This document shows positions 8,597 through 16,625 of a DNA stretch of 37,925 nucleotides, piece by piece. The stretch's first letter is position 1. Each line of letters begins with the position of its first letter. The translations under genes and the position numbers were made by a program. The stretch lies in the NCBI GenBank assembly GCA_900317865.1, contig ONIK01000006.1:1-37925 (forward strand). Direction: 5' to 3'. The notes below the pieces were generated by a model. That model ran no database searches. It was not told where the DNA came from and saw only the letters and a program-made list of their open reading frames with translations. The stretch is from an uncultured Methanobrevibacter sp. Its GTDB lineage: Archaea > Methanobacteriota > Methanobacteria > Methanobacteriales > Methanobacteriaceae.

Positions 8597-9817
8597 ATGA
8601 AATATGTAATTTTCATCCCTGATGGGTCTAGCGATTATCCTATAGGTGAATTAGATGGAAAAACACCTCTTCAAGTAGCTAAAACTCCAAATATTGATAA
8701 ATTAGCTCAAAAGGGCTTCGGTGGATTTACAAATAATGTTCCTGAAGGTTATACTCCGGGTTCTGACGTTGCAAATATGAGCATTTTCGGATATAATCCT
8801 GCTGATTTTTACACCGGACGAGGTCCTCTTGAAGCGGGAAGTGTCGGAATCGATACAACACCGACAGATGTTATTTTCCGATGTAATACAATAACACAAA
8901 AAGACGACACTATGGAAGACTTTAATGCAGGACACATTACCTCTGAAGAAGCTGCTGTTTTAATGGATGCATTAAATGAACATTTCACCAGTAAATATGA
9001 TGATTTTAAGGGAAAGTTCTATGCAGGAATAAGCTATAGGCATTTGTTTGTATATACCTGCGATAATGAGGAGGATGCAAATCTTTTAGCTAATTTGGAT
9101 ACAGTTCCTCCCCATGATATTTCCGGAGAAAACTTATCTGAATATACAGGATGGCAGGATGAACTGGCAGTTAAAATTAGAGATATAATGTATGAGGCTC
9201 AGGAAGTTTTAAACGACCATGAAGTCAATAAAAAAAGAGTTGCTGAAGGAAAAAACCCTGCGAATATGGTATGGCTATGGGGCCAGGGATTAACACCACA
9301 ACTGCCTGATTTTAAAGAGACTTACGGATTGACCGGTGCTGTAATAACTGGTGTTGATTTGCTTAAGGGAATAGGAATTTTTGCCAACTTGGATATTGTT
9401 GACGTACCTGGAGCTACAGGATTTTTCGACACTGATTACAGGGCAAAAGGCGAATATGGTATTGAAGCTTTAAAAAGTCATGATGTTTTAATTATCCATA
9501 TAGAGGCTCCCGATGAAGCGGGTCATGCTCAGCTGATTGATGAAAAAGTAAAGGCAATTGAAAGGATTGATGAGTTTATTGTTGGACCTGTCATTGACAG
9601 TTTGGAAGGTGAAGACTTCAAGGCAGCAATATTGCCTGACCATCCGACTCCGATATCTCTTGGAACACACACCCGTGATGATGTGCCTCTAGTGGTCTAT
9701 GTCTCCGGAAAGGATGGTGACGGATGCACATCATTTGACGAAGAAGGAGTAAAGACAGGTTCAATCGAAAAGCAAGAAGGTTATAAATTATTATCTAGAA
9801 TGATTAATGAATTTTAA
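8597..9817 (+). CDS. apgM: Cofactor-independent phosphoglycerate mutase, archaeal type
   Basis: It interconverts 3- and 2-phosphoglycerate in glycolysis and gluconeogenesis. The product (406 residues) belongs to the alkaline-phosphatase-like metalloenzyme superfamily. The N-terminus MKYVIFIPDGSSDYP holds the first metal Asp; GSDVANMSIFGYNP holds the catalytic Ser of the archaeal family; metal ligands recur near EAPDEAGHA and in LPDHPTP and THTRDDVP. Start: ATG 8597 gives the standard family N-terminus; an in-frame TTG at 8582 would add five residues without a ribosome site. It follows homoserine dehydrogenase by 32 nt with a T-rich gap, so some transcripts may end there. Confidence 0.93.
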   Translation: MKYVIFIPDGSSDYPIGELDGKTPLQVAKTPNIDKLAQKGFGGFTNNVPEGYTPGSDVANMSIFGYNPADFYTGRGPLEAGSVGIDTTPTDVIFRCNTITQKDDTMEDFNAGHITSEEAAVLMDALNEHFTSKYDDFKGKFYAGISYRHLFVYTCDNEEDANLLANLDTVPPHDISGENLSEYTGWQDELAVKIRDIMYEAQEVLNDHEVNKKRVAEGKNPANMVWLWGQGLTPQLPDFKETYGLTGAVITGVDLLKGIGIFANLDIVDVPGATGFFDTDYRAKGEYGIEALKSHDVLIIHIEAPDEAGHAQLIDEKVKAIERIDEFIVGPVIDSLEGEDFKAAILPDHPTPISLGTHTRDDVPLVVYVSGKDGDGCTSFDEEGVKTGSIEKQEGYKLLSRMINEF

Positions 9818-9826
9818 GGTGAAAAA

Positions 9827-10444
9827 ATGAAAGTATTGTTGGTAAACGGAAGCCCACATAAGAACGGATGTACATACACTGCATTATGCGAAATAGAAAA
9901 GACATTGAACGAAAACGACATAGAAACAGAGATTTTCTGGATAGGTAACAAAGCTATTCGGGGATGTATTGCATGCGGTAAATGCGGTGAAATTGGAAAA
10001 TGTACTTTTGATGATGTTGTCAATGAATTTGCGGCAAAAGCCGGTGATGCTGACGGATTTATTTTCGGATCTCCTGTATACTATGCTGCTGCAAGCGGTC
10101 AGATTACATCATTTTTGGATAGACTATTCTATTCAAGCGGAGCTTTGTTCACCCGTAAGCCTGGTGCAGTAATATGTTCTGCAAGAAGGGGAGGAACAAC
10201 AGCAACATATGACCAGTTAAATAAATATCTGGGAATTACACAGATGCCAATTATTTCCTCTTTCTATTGGAATATGGTTCATGGAAACACTCCTGAAGAA
10301 GTATTGCAGGATGAAGAAGGATTAGCAACTATGAGGCAATTAGGACATAATATGGCTTTCTTTTTAAAATGCATAGAAGTTGGTAAAAAAGAGGGTTTAA
10401 AAGCAACTGATGAGGAAAAACTTAAAACTAACTTTATTAGGTGA
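9827..10444 (+). CDS. Iron-sulfur flavoprotein / NADPH-dependent FMN reductase family
   Basis: A 205-residue flavodoxin-fold protein. VNGSPHKNG (residues 6-14) is the FMN-phosphate loop. Cys47, Cys50, Cys53 and Cys59 form the compact CX2CX2CX5C motif that in methanogen iron-sulfur flavoproteins (Isf) binds a 4Fe-4S cluster. GSPVYYAAASGQ near 80 is the second flavin-contact region. It probably shuttles electrons between ferredoxin or NADPH and an oxygen- or redox-stress acceptor; the substrate is unknown. AAGGTGA (9816-9822) precedes the ATG. It overlaps the start region of the MATE exporter, so the two are likely co-translated. Confidence 0.85.
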   Translation: MKVLLVNGSPHKNGCTYTALCEIEKTLNENDIETEIFWIGNKAIRGCIACGKCGEIGKCTFDDVVNEFAAKAGDADGFIFGSPVYYAAASGQITSFLDRLFYSSGALFTRKPGAVICSARRGGTTATYDQLNKYLGITQMPIISSFYWNMVHGNTPEEVLQDEEGLATMRQLGHNMAFFLKCIEVGKKEGLKATDEEKLKTNFIR

Positions 10445-10446
10445 GA

Positions 10447-11802
10447 ATGAACATATTTAAAACTCCTGAAAATTATTTATTTTCAAATAAAGCATTATTC
10501 TTTTTATTTTTACCATTGCTTATAGAATATGCTTTGGAATTTTTTGTGGGACTGGCCGATTCAATAATGGTGGCATCTCTTGGAGAAGCTGCAATTTCAG
10601 GCGTGTCCCTCGTTGATTTTTTAATGCAGCTATTGATTTTTGCTTTTTCAGCTCTTGCAACAGGTGGGGCTGTAATTGCAGGTCAGTATCTGGGTGATAG
10701 AAATATTAAAGATGCTAAAAATGCTGCAAATCAGTTAATCTGGTTTTCAGCTATTTCATCAACTGTTTTTATGGTGATAGTTCTTTTCGCAAGACGTTTT
10801 TTCATATCAGTTCTCTTTGGCCAGATTGAAGCTGATGTGTGGAATAATGCCGATATCTATCTGATGATTGTTGCTCTTTCAATCCCTTCCATTGCGATTT
10901 ATAGTGCAGGTGCAGCTATTTTCAGAACAACAAACAATGCATTTTATCCTATGCAAATAATGCTGATTTGTGATGTTTTAAATGTTTTAGGAAATGCATT
11001 CTGTATCTATTATCTTGGCTGGGGAGTTGAAGGGGTAGCTATCCCGACATTTATTTCAAGGTTATTGTCAGCAGCACTGATATTATACTTTGTTTCCAAG
11101 GACAATTACAGACTGCAGATTAAAAGGACTCTGAAGCATAAGTTTGACTGGTCACTTTTAAGAAATGTCCTGAATGTCGGCATTCCTTATGGAATTGAAA
11201 ATGGTCTCTTTCAGTTGGGTCGTGTTCTTGTGCTCAGTCTGGTTTCAACATTCGGAACCATGGCAATAGCTGCAAATTCGGTCGGTTATGCAATAGGTAT
11301 ATTTTCAGTATTGCCAGGTTTTGCAATTAATTTGGGGCTGACTGCCGTAATTTCAAGATGTGTTGGAGCAAATGATTACGAACAGGCAAGATATTATAAT
11401 AAAAAATGTCTTGTATTGGTATTCTTATCACATATTGTAATAAATATTGTCATATTTGCATTGCTGCCGATTCTTTTGGGTATTTATAATTTGTCTGCCC
11501 AGACTGCACAGATGACAACGGAAATGGTTATCTGGCATGGTATATTTGCAATCGTAATATGGCCATTGGCATTTACTCTGCCTGCAACATTCAGAGGAGC
11601 AGGCGATTCAAAGTCAGTAATGTATATAAGTCTTGCAGTAATGTTCACATGCAGAATAGCTCTTTCTTATGTTATTGCAGACTGGATGGGCATAGGTGTT
11701 TTTGGAACATGGATAGCGATGTTTATCGACTGGTATGTAAGAGCAGGAATTTATATATACAGATACTTTTCAAATAAATGGACTGAATACAGGGTGGTTT
11801 AA
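10447..11802 (+). CDS. MATE-family efflux transporter
   Basis: A 451-residue polytopic protein with about 12 transmembrane helices in two homologous halves. Family features include VGLADSIMVASLGEAAISGVS near the N-terminus and its counterpart LVSTFGTMAIAANSVGYAI in the second half. These transporters export cationic drugs or metabolites, coupled to sodium or protons; the substrate cannot be read from sequence. AGGTGA at 10439-10444 precedes ATG 10447. An upstream in-frame GTG at 10441 lies within the ribosome site and is unlikely to be the start. The stop overlaps the next small reading frame (11802-11885). Confidence 0.92.
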   Translation: MNIFKTPENYLFSNKALFFLFLPLLIEYALEFFVGLADSIMVASLGEAAISGVSLVDFLMQLLIFAFSALATGGAVIAGQYLGDRNIKDAKNAANQLIWFSAISSTVFMVIVLFARRFFISVLFGQIEADVWNNADIYLMIVALSIPSIAIYSAGAAIFRTTNNAFYPMQIMLICDVLNVLGNAFCIYYLGWGVEGVAIPTFISRLLSAALILYFVSKDNYRLQIKRTLKHKFDWSLLRNVLNVGIPYGIENGLFQLGRVLVLSLVSTFGTMAIAANSVGYAIGIFSVLPGFAINLGLTAVISRCVGANDYEQARYYNKKCLVLVFLSHIVINIVIFALLPILLGIYNLSAQTAQMTTEMVIWHGIFAIVIWPLAFTLPATFRGAGDSKSVMYISLAVMFTCRIALSYVIADWMGIGVFGTWIAMFIDWYVRAGIYIYRYFSNKWTEYRVV

Positions 11803-11885
11803 TGAGTGAAAAAATTTATAGAGATATTCATGATTTTAAAAGTGAGGATTTAAAGGAGCTTTTTCCTGTCTGTATGATAGATTAA
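11802..11885 (+). pseudogene. 27-codon remnant resembling the N-terminus of a GNAT acetyltransferase
   Basis: An ATG overlapping the MATE stop codon opens a frame of 27 codons ending at TAA 11883-11885. Its product contains YRDIHDFKSEDLKELF, which resembles the first 20 residues of a GNAT family I recall (pattern DFxxEDLxxLFLSVxWxSG). The frame then departs and stops just before the ribosome site of the esterase. The simplest reading is a deletion that removed nearly all of an acetyltransferase gene and joined the remaining start to the esterase leader. It might instead be a translated coupling peptide. The similarity is from memory. Confidence 0.35.
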
Positions 11886-11896
11886 GAGGTGTTAAC

Positions 11897-12670
11897 ATGG
11901 TTTTATTTAGAGGAGACATTAAATGTAAGAGTCTGCAAAGGAGAACTTCAATAAGTGTAATTCTGCCTGCAGATAACCTGCATTTTTTAAATGATACTGA
12001 AGAAATTGTTGAAAAGCCGTATAGGACTTTATATTTGCTTCATGGTCTTTATGGCAGTGATGACATATTTCTGGCCAATACGTCAATTCAGAAATTTGCA
12101 GAAGACAATGGAATAGCTATTGTAATTCCATGTGGGGAAAACAGTTTCTATCTTGATGATTATGCTTCCCACAGGCTCTTCGGCGAATATGTGGGACAGG
12201 AATTGCTTGACATTACAAGAAATATCTTTCCATTATCCGATAAAAGGGAGGATACTTTCATTGCAGGATTTTCAATGGGAGGTTATGGGGCTATCAGAAA
12301 CGGTTTAAAATATTCCCAAAACTTTTCAAAAATAGGAATGATATCTGCTGCCCTGATAACGGATGACATTGCGGATTATGGGGATAATCATAATGTTCTC
12401 TATTCAAGACAGTTTTATGAATCTGTATTCGGTGATTTGGATAAGGTTAAAGGCTCTGATAATGATCCTAAATACCTGATTGAAAACTGTGATGATATTC
12501 CTGAAATATATATGGCCTGCGGTTTGGATGATTTTCTTTTTGAAAAAAATGCTGATTTTTACAGGTTCTTAAAGTCAAAGGATATTGATGCTACATTTGT
12601 TGGCAGTGAAGGCGAGCATACCTGGGAATTCTGTGATGAGTTTGTAAAAGAATTCATTAAAAAATTATAA
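11897..12670 (+). CDS. Esterase of the esterase-D / antigen-85 family (alpha/beta hydrolase)
   Basis: A 257-residue cytoplasmic hydrolase without a signal peptide. LLHGLYGSDD (about 48-57) gives the oxyanion-hole region. The nucleophile is Ser126 in GFSMGGYG, the acid is Asp211 or Asp212 in CGLDDF, and the base is His241 in GEHTWEF. The family includes S-formylglutathione hydrolase, tributyrin esterase and acetyl-xylan or feruloyl esterases. In this setting an acetyl- or short-chain esterase is plausible. AGAGGTG just before ATG 11897 is a good ribosome site. It is the last gene of the plus-strand run and is followed by a hairpin shared with the convergent gene. Confidence 0.85.
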   Translation: MVLFRGDIKCKSLQRRTSISVILPADNLHFLNDTEEIVEKPYRTLYLLHGLYGSDDIFLANTSIQKFAEDNGIAIVIPCGENSFYLDDYASHRLFGEYVGQELLDITRNIFPLSDKREDTFIAGFSMGGYGAIRNGLKYSQNFSKIGMISAALITDDIADYGDNHNVLYSRQFYESVFGDLDKVKGSDNDPKYLIENCDDIPEIYMACGLDDFLFEKNADFYRFLKSKDIDATFVGSEGEHTWEFCDEFVKEFIKKL

Positions 12671-12688
12671 TTGGGTTTTTAAACCCAA
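12671..12688. terminator. Hairpin between convergent genes
   Basis: TTGGGTTT (12671-12678) pairs with AAACCCAA (12681-12688). On the minus strand it is followed by a T-rich stretch, so it best ends the minus-strand gene, but it could serve both. Confidence 0.55.
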
Positions 12689-12689
12689 A

Positions 12690-13430
12690 TTAAAATTTCA
12701 GGCTGTCAACGGCATTAATTAACTCTTTCATATGCATATCTTTAGTTGCCTGGTCGGCAAAACTGTATTCTTCAAAGTAAAATGAAGGTGTTCCGTGCTG
12801 ATTTAATGGTATTGTCAGGTAAGGGCCGCTTGTTGTTGATTCTGGTGAGTAATATGTGATGTTTTGACATTTGCCTGCAACATCTGATGCCAGTTTTTCG
12901 CCCGGACCTTCGTTCACCGGACTGAATACGAATGTTTTATAAGGATATGAGCCAATGTTTGAGTGCACGTCAATTGCCAGTTTGTAGCTTCCGTTTACAA
13001 TTTTCGGATAGACATATTTGTATGCCAAATTTTGTCCGTTTATTCTTCCTGGGTCAGATTCGTCTGAATAACCTGCTCCATAGTGTCCGGCATTCTGCGT
13101 TACATTAATTATGTAAATGTCGTAGTTGTAATTGAGACCTGTTGTTTTTGGAAGCAGATTAACCAATGTTTCATGGACTTCATGCTCCAGAGGGTGAACT
13201 CCAACTACATATGCTATCTTTTCACCATTCGGATTTCCAACATTTCTTATAACCTCAACTGTGCCGGGGTCATCTGATGAGTTTGCAATAACTTCATGAG
13301 TTTGCTCATTGGATGTGTGTATTGCAGTACTGCCTCCATTGTTGTTTGTAAACATCTGTGTAGCTGCAAAAATTATTCCTGCACATAATATAATGGTTAA
13401 AATAACTATAATGACATTATATTTATTCAT
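12690..13430 (-). CDS. Membrane-anchored M14-like metallopeptidase candidate
   Basis: A 246-residue protein with an N-terminal membrane helix (about 5-25) and a Ser/Thr/Asn-rich linker, so the domain lies outside the cell. The putative zinc set is His79 and Glu82 in VVGVHPLEHE (HxxE), and His156 in LAIDVHSNIG. Glu220 or Glu221 in YFEEYSF is a candidate catalytic Glu. This order fits the zinc carboxypeptidase / succinylglutamate-desuccinylase fold, at shorter length than classic M14 enzymes. The target could be a wall peptide or an extracellular substrate; pseudomurein is a guess. The ribosome site GGAGTAAT precedes the ATG, and a TATA-like ATATATAAA lies farther upstream. The motif evidence is clear; the assignment is inferred. 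Confidence 0.6.
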   Translation of the reverse strand: MNKYNVIIVILTIILCAGIIFAATQMFTNNNGGSTAIHTSNEQTHEVIANSSDDPGTVEVIRNVGNPNGEKIAYVVGVHPLEHEVHETLVNLLPKTTGLNYNYDIYIINVTQNAGHYGAGYSDESDPGRINGQNLAYKYVYPKIVNGSYKLAIDVHSNIGSYPYKTFVFSPVNEGPGEKLASDVAGKCQNITYYSPESTTSGPYLTIPLNQHGTPSFYFEEYSFADQATKDMHMKELINAVDSLKF

Positions 13431-13530
13431 TTTATTACTCCATTACTTGTTTTTTATTACTCTATTTATATATCATTGTATGTTTTATATATTATGAAAT
13501 ACTAAATTATAATATTAATTATTAATTATT

Positions 13531-13546
13531 GGAGAGGATTTATCTG
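13531..13546 (+). promoter_or_regulatory. Ribosome binding site that places the pyrG start at CTG 13544
   Basis: GGAGAGG at 13531-13537 is followed by 6 nt and then CTG at 13544-13546. No ATG, GTG or TTG lies at suitable spacing. The upstream in-frame TTG at 13529 overlaps this site. Confidence 0.65.
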
Positions 13547-15145
13547 ACAAAATATATTATTATTACTGGAGGGGTAGTAAGTTCCATTGGTAAAGGAATT
13601 ACTTCTGCTTCTATGGGTAGGATTTTAAGATCTTACGGTTTAAATGTTTCCGCTATTAAAATTGACCCTTATTTAAATTGGGATTCCGGTACCCTTAATC
13701 CTTATCAGCATGGTGAGGTTTATGTAACAAATGATGGTATGGAAACTGATTTGGATTTAGGTCATTATGAAAGATTTTTGGATGTTGAACTTAAAGGTTT
13801 AGCTAACATTACTACAGGAAAAGTTTACGAATCTGTTATTGCTAAAGAAAGAGAAGGAGGATACTTGGGTGAATGTGTACAGGTTATTCCTCATATTACT
13901 AATCGTATTAAAGAAATGATTAGGGAAAATTCAGAAAGTGCAGATTATGATGTAGTTTTAGTTGAACTTGGAGGTACTGTTGGGGACATTGAAAGCCAGC
14001 CATTTTTGGAAGCTTTAAGACAGCTTAGAAATGAAGAAGGACGTGAAAACGTCATGTTTGTCCATGTTACTTTTATTCCATACTTAAATGCAGCTGGTGA
14101 ATTTAAAACAAAACCAACACAGCATTCCACAAAAGAATTAAGAAGTGTCGGTATAAATCCTGATGTTATTGTCTGCAGGTCCCAGGTTCACATTGACGAT
14201 GCCCTTTTGGGAAAGGTTGCACACTTTTGTGACGTGGATGTTAATGCGGTTGTCAATACTCCTGATGCAGGAAGTATTTATGAAGTTCCTTTGGTTTTGG
14301 AAGAAAAAAATATTGGCCAGTTAATTGTTGATAGAATTGGTCTTGATATTGAAGCGGACTCTTCCAAATTGGATGATTGGGCTCGTGTTGTCGATTCCCT
14401 TAAAATCCAAGATCCTGTCGTAACAATAGGTATTGTCGGAAAATACGTTGAGCTTGAAGATGCATATATCAGTATTAGAGAATCTCTCCAGCATGCAGCG
14501 GCCAGTATTGGCGTTAAAGCAAATATCGAATATTTAAGCTCAGATGTTGATGAGCTTGATAAGGATGCATTATCCAATTTTGATGGTATCTTAATCCCTG
14601 GAGGATTCGGTGAACGTGGATTTGAAGGAAAATTGGATGCTGTTGATTATGCTATTGATAACAATGTTCCTTTGTTTGGAATCTGTTTAGGTATGCAGTC
14701 AATCGTTACTCAATTCGCAAGACGTAACGGTTATCCTGATGCAAACAGTTCCGAATTTGATGATAATCTCACCCATCCTGTTATTGACATGATGGAAGAG
14801 CAAAAGAAAATTAAAAATATGGGCGGAACCATGCGTTTAGGTTCTTATGACTGTAAGATTGTTGAAGGAACTAAGACTCATGAGGCTTATGGCAAAATAG
14901 ACATTGAAGAACGTCACAGGCACAGGTATGAGTTCAATAATGATTACAGAGATGACCTTATTGAAAAAGGTTTAATTATTTCAGGTACCAGTCCGGATGA
15001 TTTCCTAGTTGAAATTGTTGAAGTTCCAAATCATCCTTGGGCTATCGGATGTCAATTCCATCCTGAATTCAAATCAAGGCCTAACAGGCCACACCCATTA
15101 TTCAAATCATTTTTAGAAGCTATTTATGAGCATTCTAAAAATTAA
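13544..15145 (+). CDS. pyrG: CTP synthase
   Basis: It converts UTP, ATP and glutamine to CTP. The N-terminal synthetase domain holds GGVVSSIGKGIT, the P-loop. The C-terminal class I glutamine amidotransferase domain holds the nucleophile Cys381 in GICLGMQ and His506/Glu508 in QFHPEF (numbered from the CTG start). The length, 533 residues, is normal. The start is odd: the reading L/M-T-K-Y-I after CTG 13544 matches the conserved family N-terminus MTKYI, and the ribosome site GGAGAGG is 6 nt upstream. The first in-frame ATG comes after the P-loop and cannot be the start. TATA-like TTTTATATATTA lies at 13483-13494. It is monocistronic by appearance, with a T-rich tail after the stop. Confidence 0.95.
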   Translation: MTKYIIITGGVVSSIGKGITSASMGRILRSYGLNVSAIKIDPYLNWDSGTLNPYQHGEVYVTNDGMETDLDLGHYERFLDVELKGLANITTGKVYESVIAKEREGGYLGECVQVIPHITNRIKEMIRENSESADYDVVLVELGGTVGDIESQPFLEALRQLRNEEGRENVMFVHVTFIPYLNAAGEFKTKPTQHSTKELRSVGINPDVIVCRSQVHIDDALLGKVAHFCDVDVNAVVNTPDAGSIYEVPLVLEEKNIGQLIVDRIGLDIEADSSKLDDWARVVDSLKIQDPVVTIGIVGKYVELEDAYISIRESLQHAAASIGVKANIEYLSSDVDELDKDALSNFDGILIPGGFGERGFEGKLDAVDYAIDNNVPLFGICLGMQSIVTQFARRNGYPDANSSEFDDNLTHPVIDMMEEQKKIKNMGGTMRLGSYDCKIVEGTKTHEAYGKIDIEERHRHRYEFNNDYRDDLIEKGLIISGTSPDDFLVEIVEVPNHPWAIGCQFHPEFKSRPNRPHPLFKSFLEAIYEHSKN

Positions 15146-15260
15146 TTTTCTTTCTTTTTTTCATACAGTATAACCGTCCTGTACAATATTACCTTCTTTT
15201 TGATTATTACCTGCTTAATTTCTATCTAATTAATATACTACTTATTAAAAATTTTTAATT

Positions 15261-16130
15261 ATGATTTTAGATTATATTTTTTTAGTTCAGATAATATTTA
15301 CATTAATCATTTCTATTATTTTTTGTTTTTATGATGTCAAAAGGGGTTTTCTTCCAAACAGGTTGAATTATATTTTGGCGGCTTTCGGGTTTCTTTCAAA
15401 TCTGATTCTGACAATAATAACAGCTAACATTAAATTCATTTTCTTTTCAATTATTTCATATTCTATTACTTATGTCATCACTTTACTGTTATGGGAATTG
15501 AATGTATGGGGTGGTGGTGATGTAAAGCTATTGGCATCAATCGCAGCAGTTATACCATTTGGCATAAATAGTTCATTTTTTAATATTTCTCCTGTGTTGT
15601 CATTCTATCCATTTTCATTTACAGTAATGGTCAACAGCATTCTGGTATCATTTCCCTTTTTGCTTGTTCTCTTGATTTATTTGATAGTAAAAAATGACAT
15701 CTTCAATGATAATGCTGAAGTGTTTAAGGGATTTGTTAACTACCGGGGCTTGAAAATATTAATCGATGCCAGTTTCAACAGACACATAAATATAACTGAT
15801 TTGAAGGAGGGAATGATGATTAACAACTTTTATTTTGACAGCGATTATGTAAAATACCTCATTGAAAGCAACACTGACACCAATCTTAAGGTATTTAAAA
15901 GCGATGACGATAATTCCAGATATTATTTTAAAACGCTTACTGCCGGAGGAATAACTAAAAAAGACATGTACCTGCTTAAAATAATGAATGCTCAGGAAAT
16001 AATTTCAAATCAGATCTCAATAAAACTTGGATTTCCCTTTGTTCCGGCAATATTTGTGGGACTGATACTGGCTATCTTTTATGGGGATTTGTCAATGATT
16101 ATTTTAAAAAACTTAATATTCGTGATATAA
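15261..16130 (+). CDS. EppA-type prepilin peptidase (A24 family)
   Basis: A 289-residue polytopic aspartic protease of the inner membrane that cleaves pilin precursors. The two catalytic aspartates are visible: Asp25 in FYDVKRGFLPNRL and Asp87 in WGGGDVKLL. Both contexts are typical of A24 enzymes (GGGD motif). An insert of about 110 residues, soluble in character (about 145-255), precedes the last membrane helix. The gene is followed with no gap by a protein with a class III signal peptide, the known substrate class of euryarchaeal EppA, which supports the specific name. No clear ribosome site precedes ATG 15261, so the transcript may be leaderless. Confidence 0.85.
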   Translation: MILDYIFLVQIIFTLIISIIFCFYDVKRGFLPNRLNYILAAFGFLSNLILTIITANIKFIFFSIISYSITYVITLLLWELNVWGGGDVKLLASIAAVIPFGINSSFFNISPVLSFYPFSFTVMVNSILVSFPFLLVLLIYLIVKNDIFNDNAEVFKGFVNYRGLKILIDASFNRHINITDLKEGMMINNFYFDSDYVKYLIESNTDTNLKVFKSDDDNSRYYFKTLTAGGITKKDMYLLKIMNAQEIISNQISIKLGFPFVPAIFVGLILAIFYGDLSMIILKNLIFVI

Positions 16131-16562
16131 ATGATTAAAGATAACAAAGGACAGATTTCACTGGAATACCTGCTGATATTTGCGGTTTCGCTGATTATTT
16201 TAATTGTATTTACGCTGCCTTTATTGCAGTTGGGCCTTGAAAATACTATGGATGTATCCCACTCATTAAATGCCAAATCCGAACTTTCAAAACTGTCAAA
16301 TACAATATCTCAGGTTTATGCTGAAGGTCAGGGATCAAAGCATACAGTCTATTTAAACTTGGATGGTGAATTAAACCTCAAAATATCTACTTCATACATT
16401 TCTGCTGCAGTCAAGATGAGTGATGGAAAAAATAGGGAAATAAAACTATACCATAATTCAAATTTCAATTCAGGTAGTTTATTTTTGGAAAAAGGTGATA
16501 CTAAAATAATTGTTGAATGGCCAGTTGATAGTGAAAAAATGATAATCTATAAGAAATATTAA
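16131..16562 (+). CDS. Class III signal-peptide pilin-like protein
   Basis: A 143-residue protein whose N-terminus reads MIKDNKGQISLEYLLIFAVS. The motif Q-x-S-x-E-Y after a charged stretch ending in Gly7 is the class III archaeal signal: cleavage before Gln8 by EppA, followed by a hydrophobic pilin helix (about 14-35). The rest is a polar extracellular domain with no recognised fold. The start overlaps the end of the peptidase gene (TAA then ATG), with GTGAT upstream, so enzyme and substrate are made together. It could be a minor pilin or a solitary surface protein; no assembly ATPase or membrane platform gene lies in the window. Confidence 0.82.
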   Translation: MIKDNKGQISLEYLLIFAVSLIILIVFTLPLLQLGLENTMDVSHSLNAKSELSKLSNTISQVYAEGQGSKHTVYLNLDGELNLKISTSYISAAVKMSDGKNREIKLYHNSNFNSGSLFLEKGDTKIIVEWPVDSEKMIIYKKY

Positions 16563-16625
16563 CGAAAAGCTTTTTAATAGTAATTAATTAAATATTTAAT
16601 TATATCTATAAAATGAGTGGATTAA

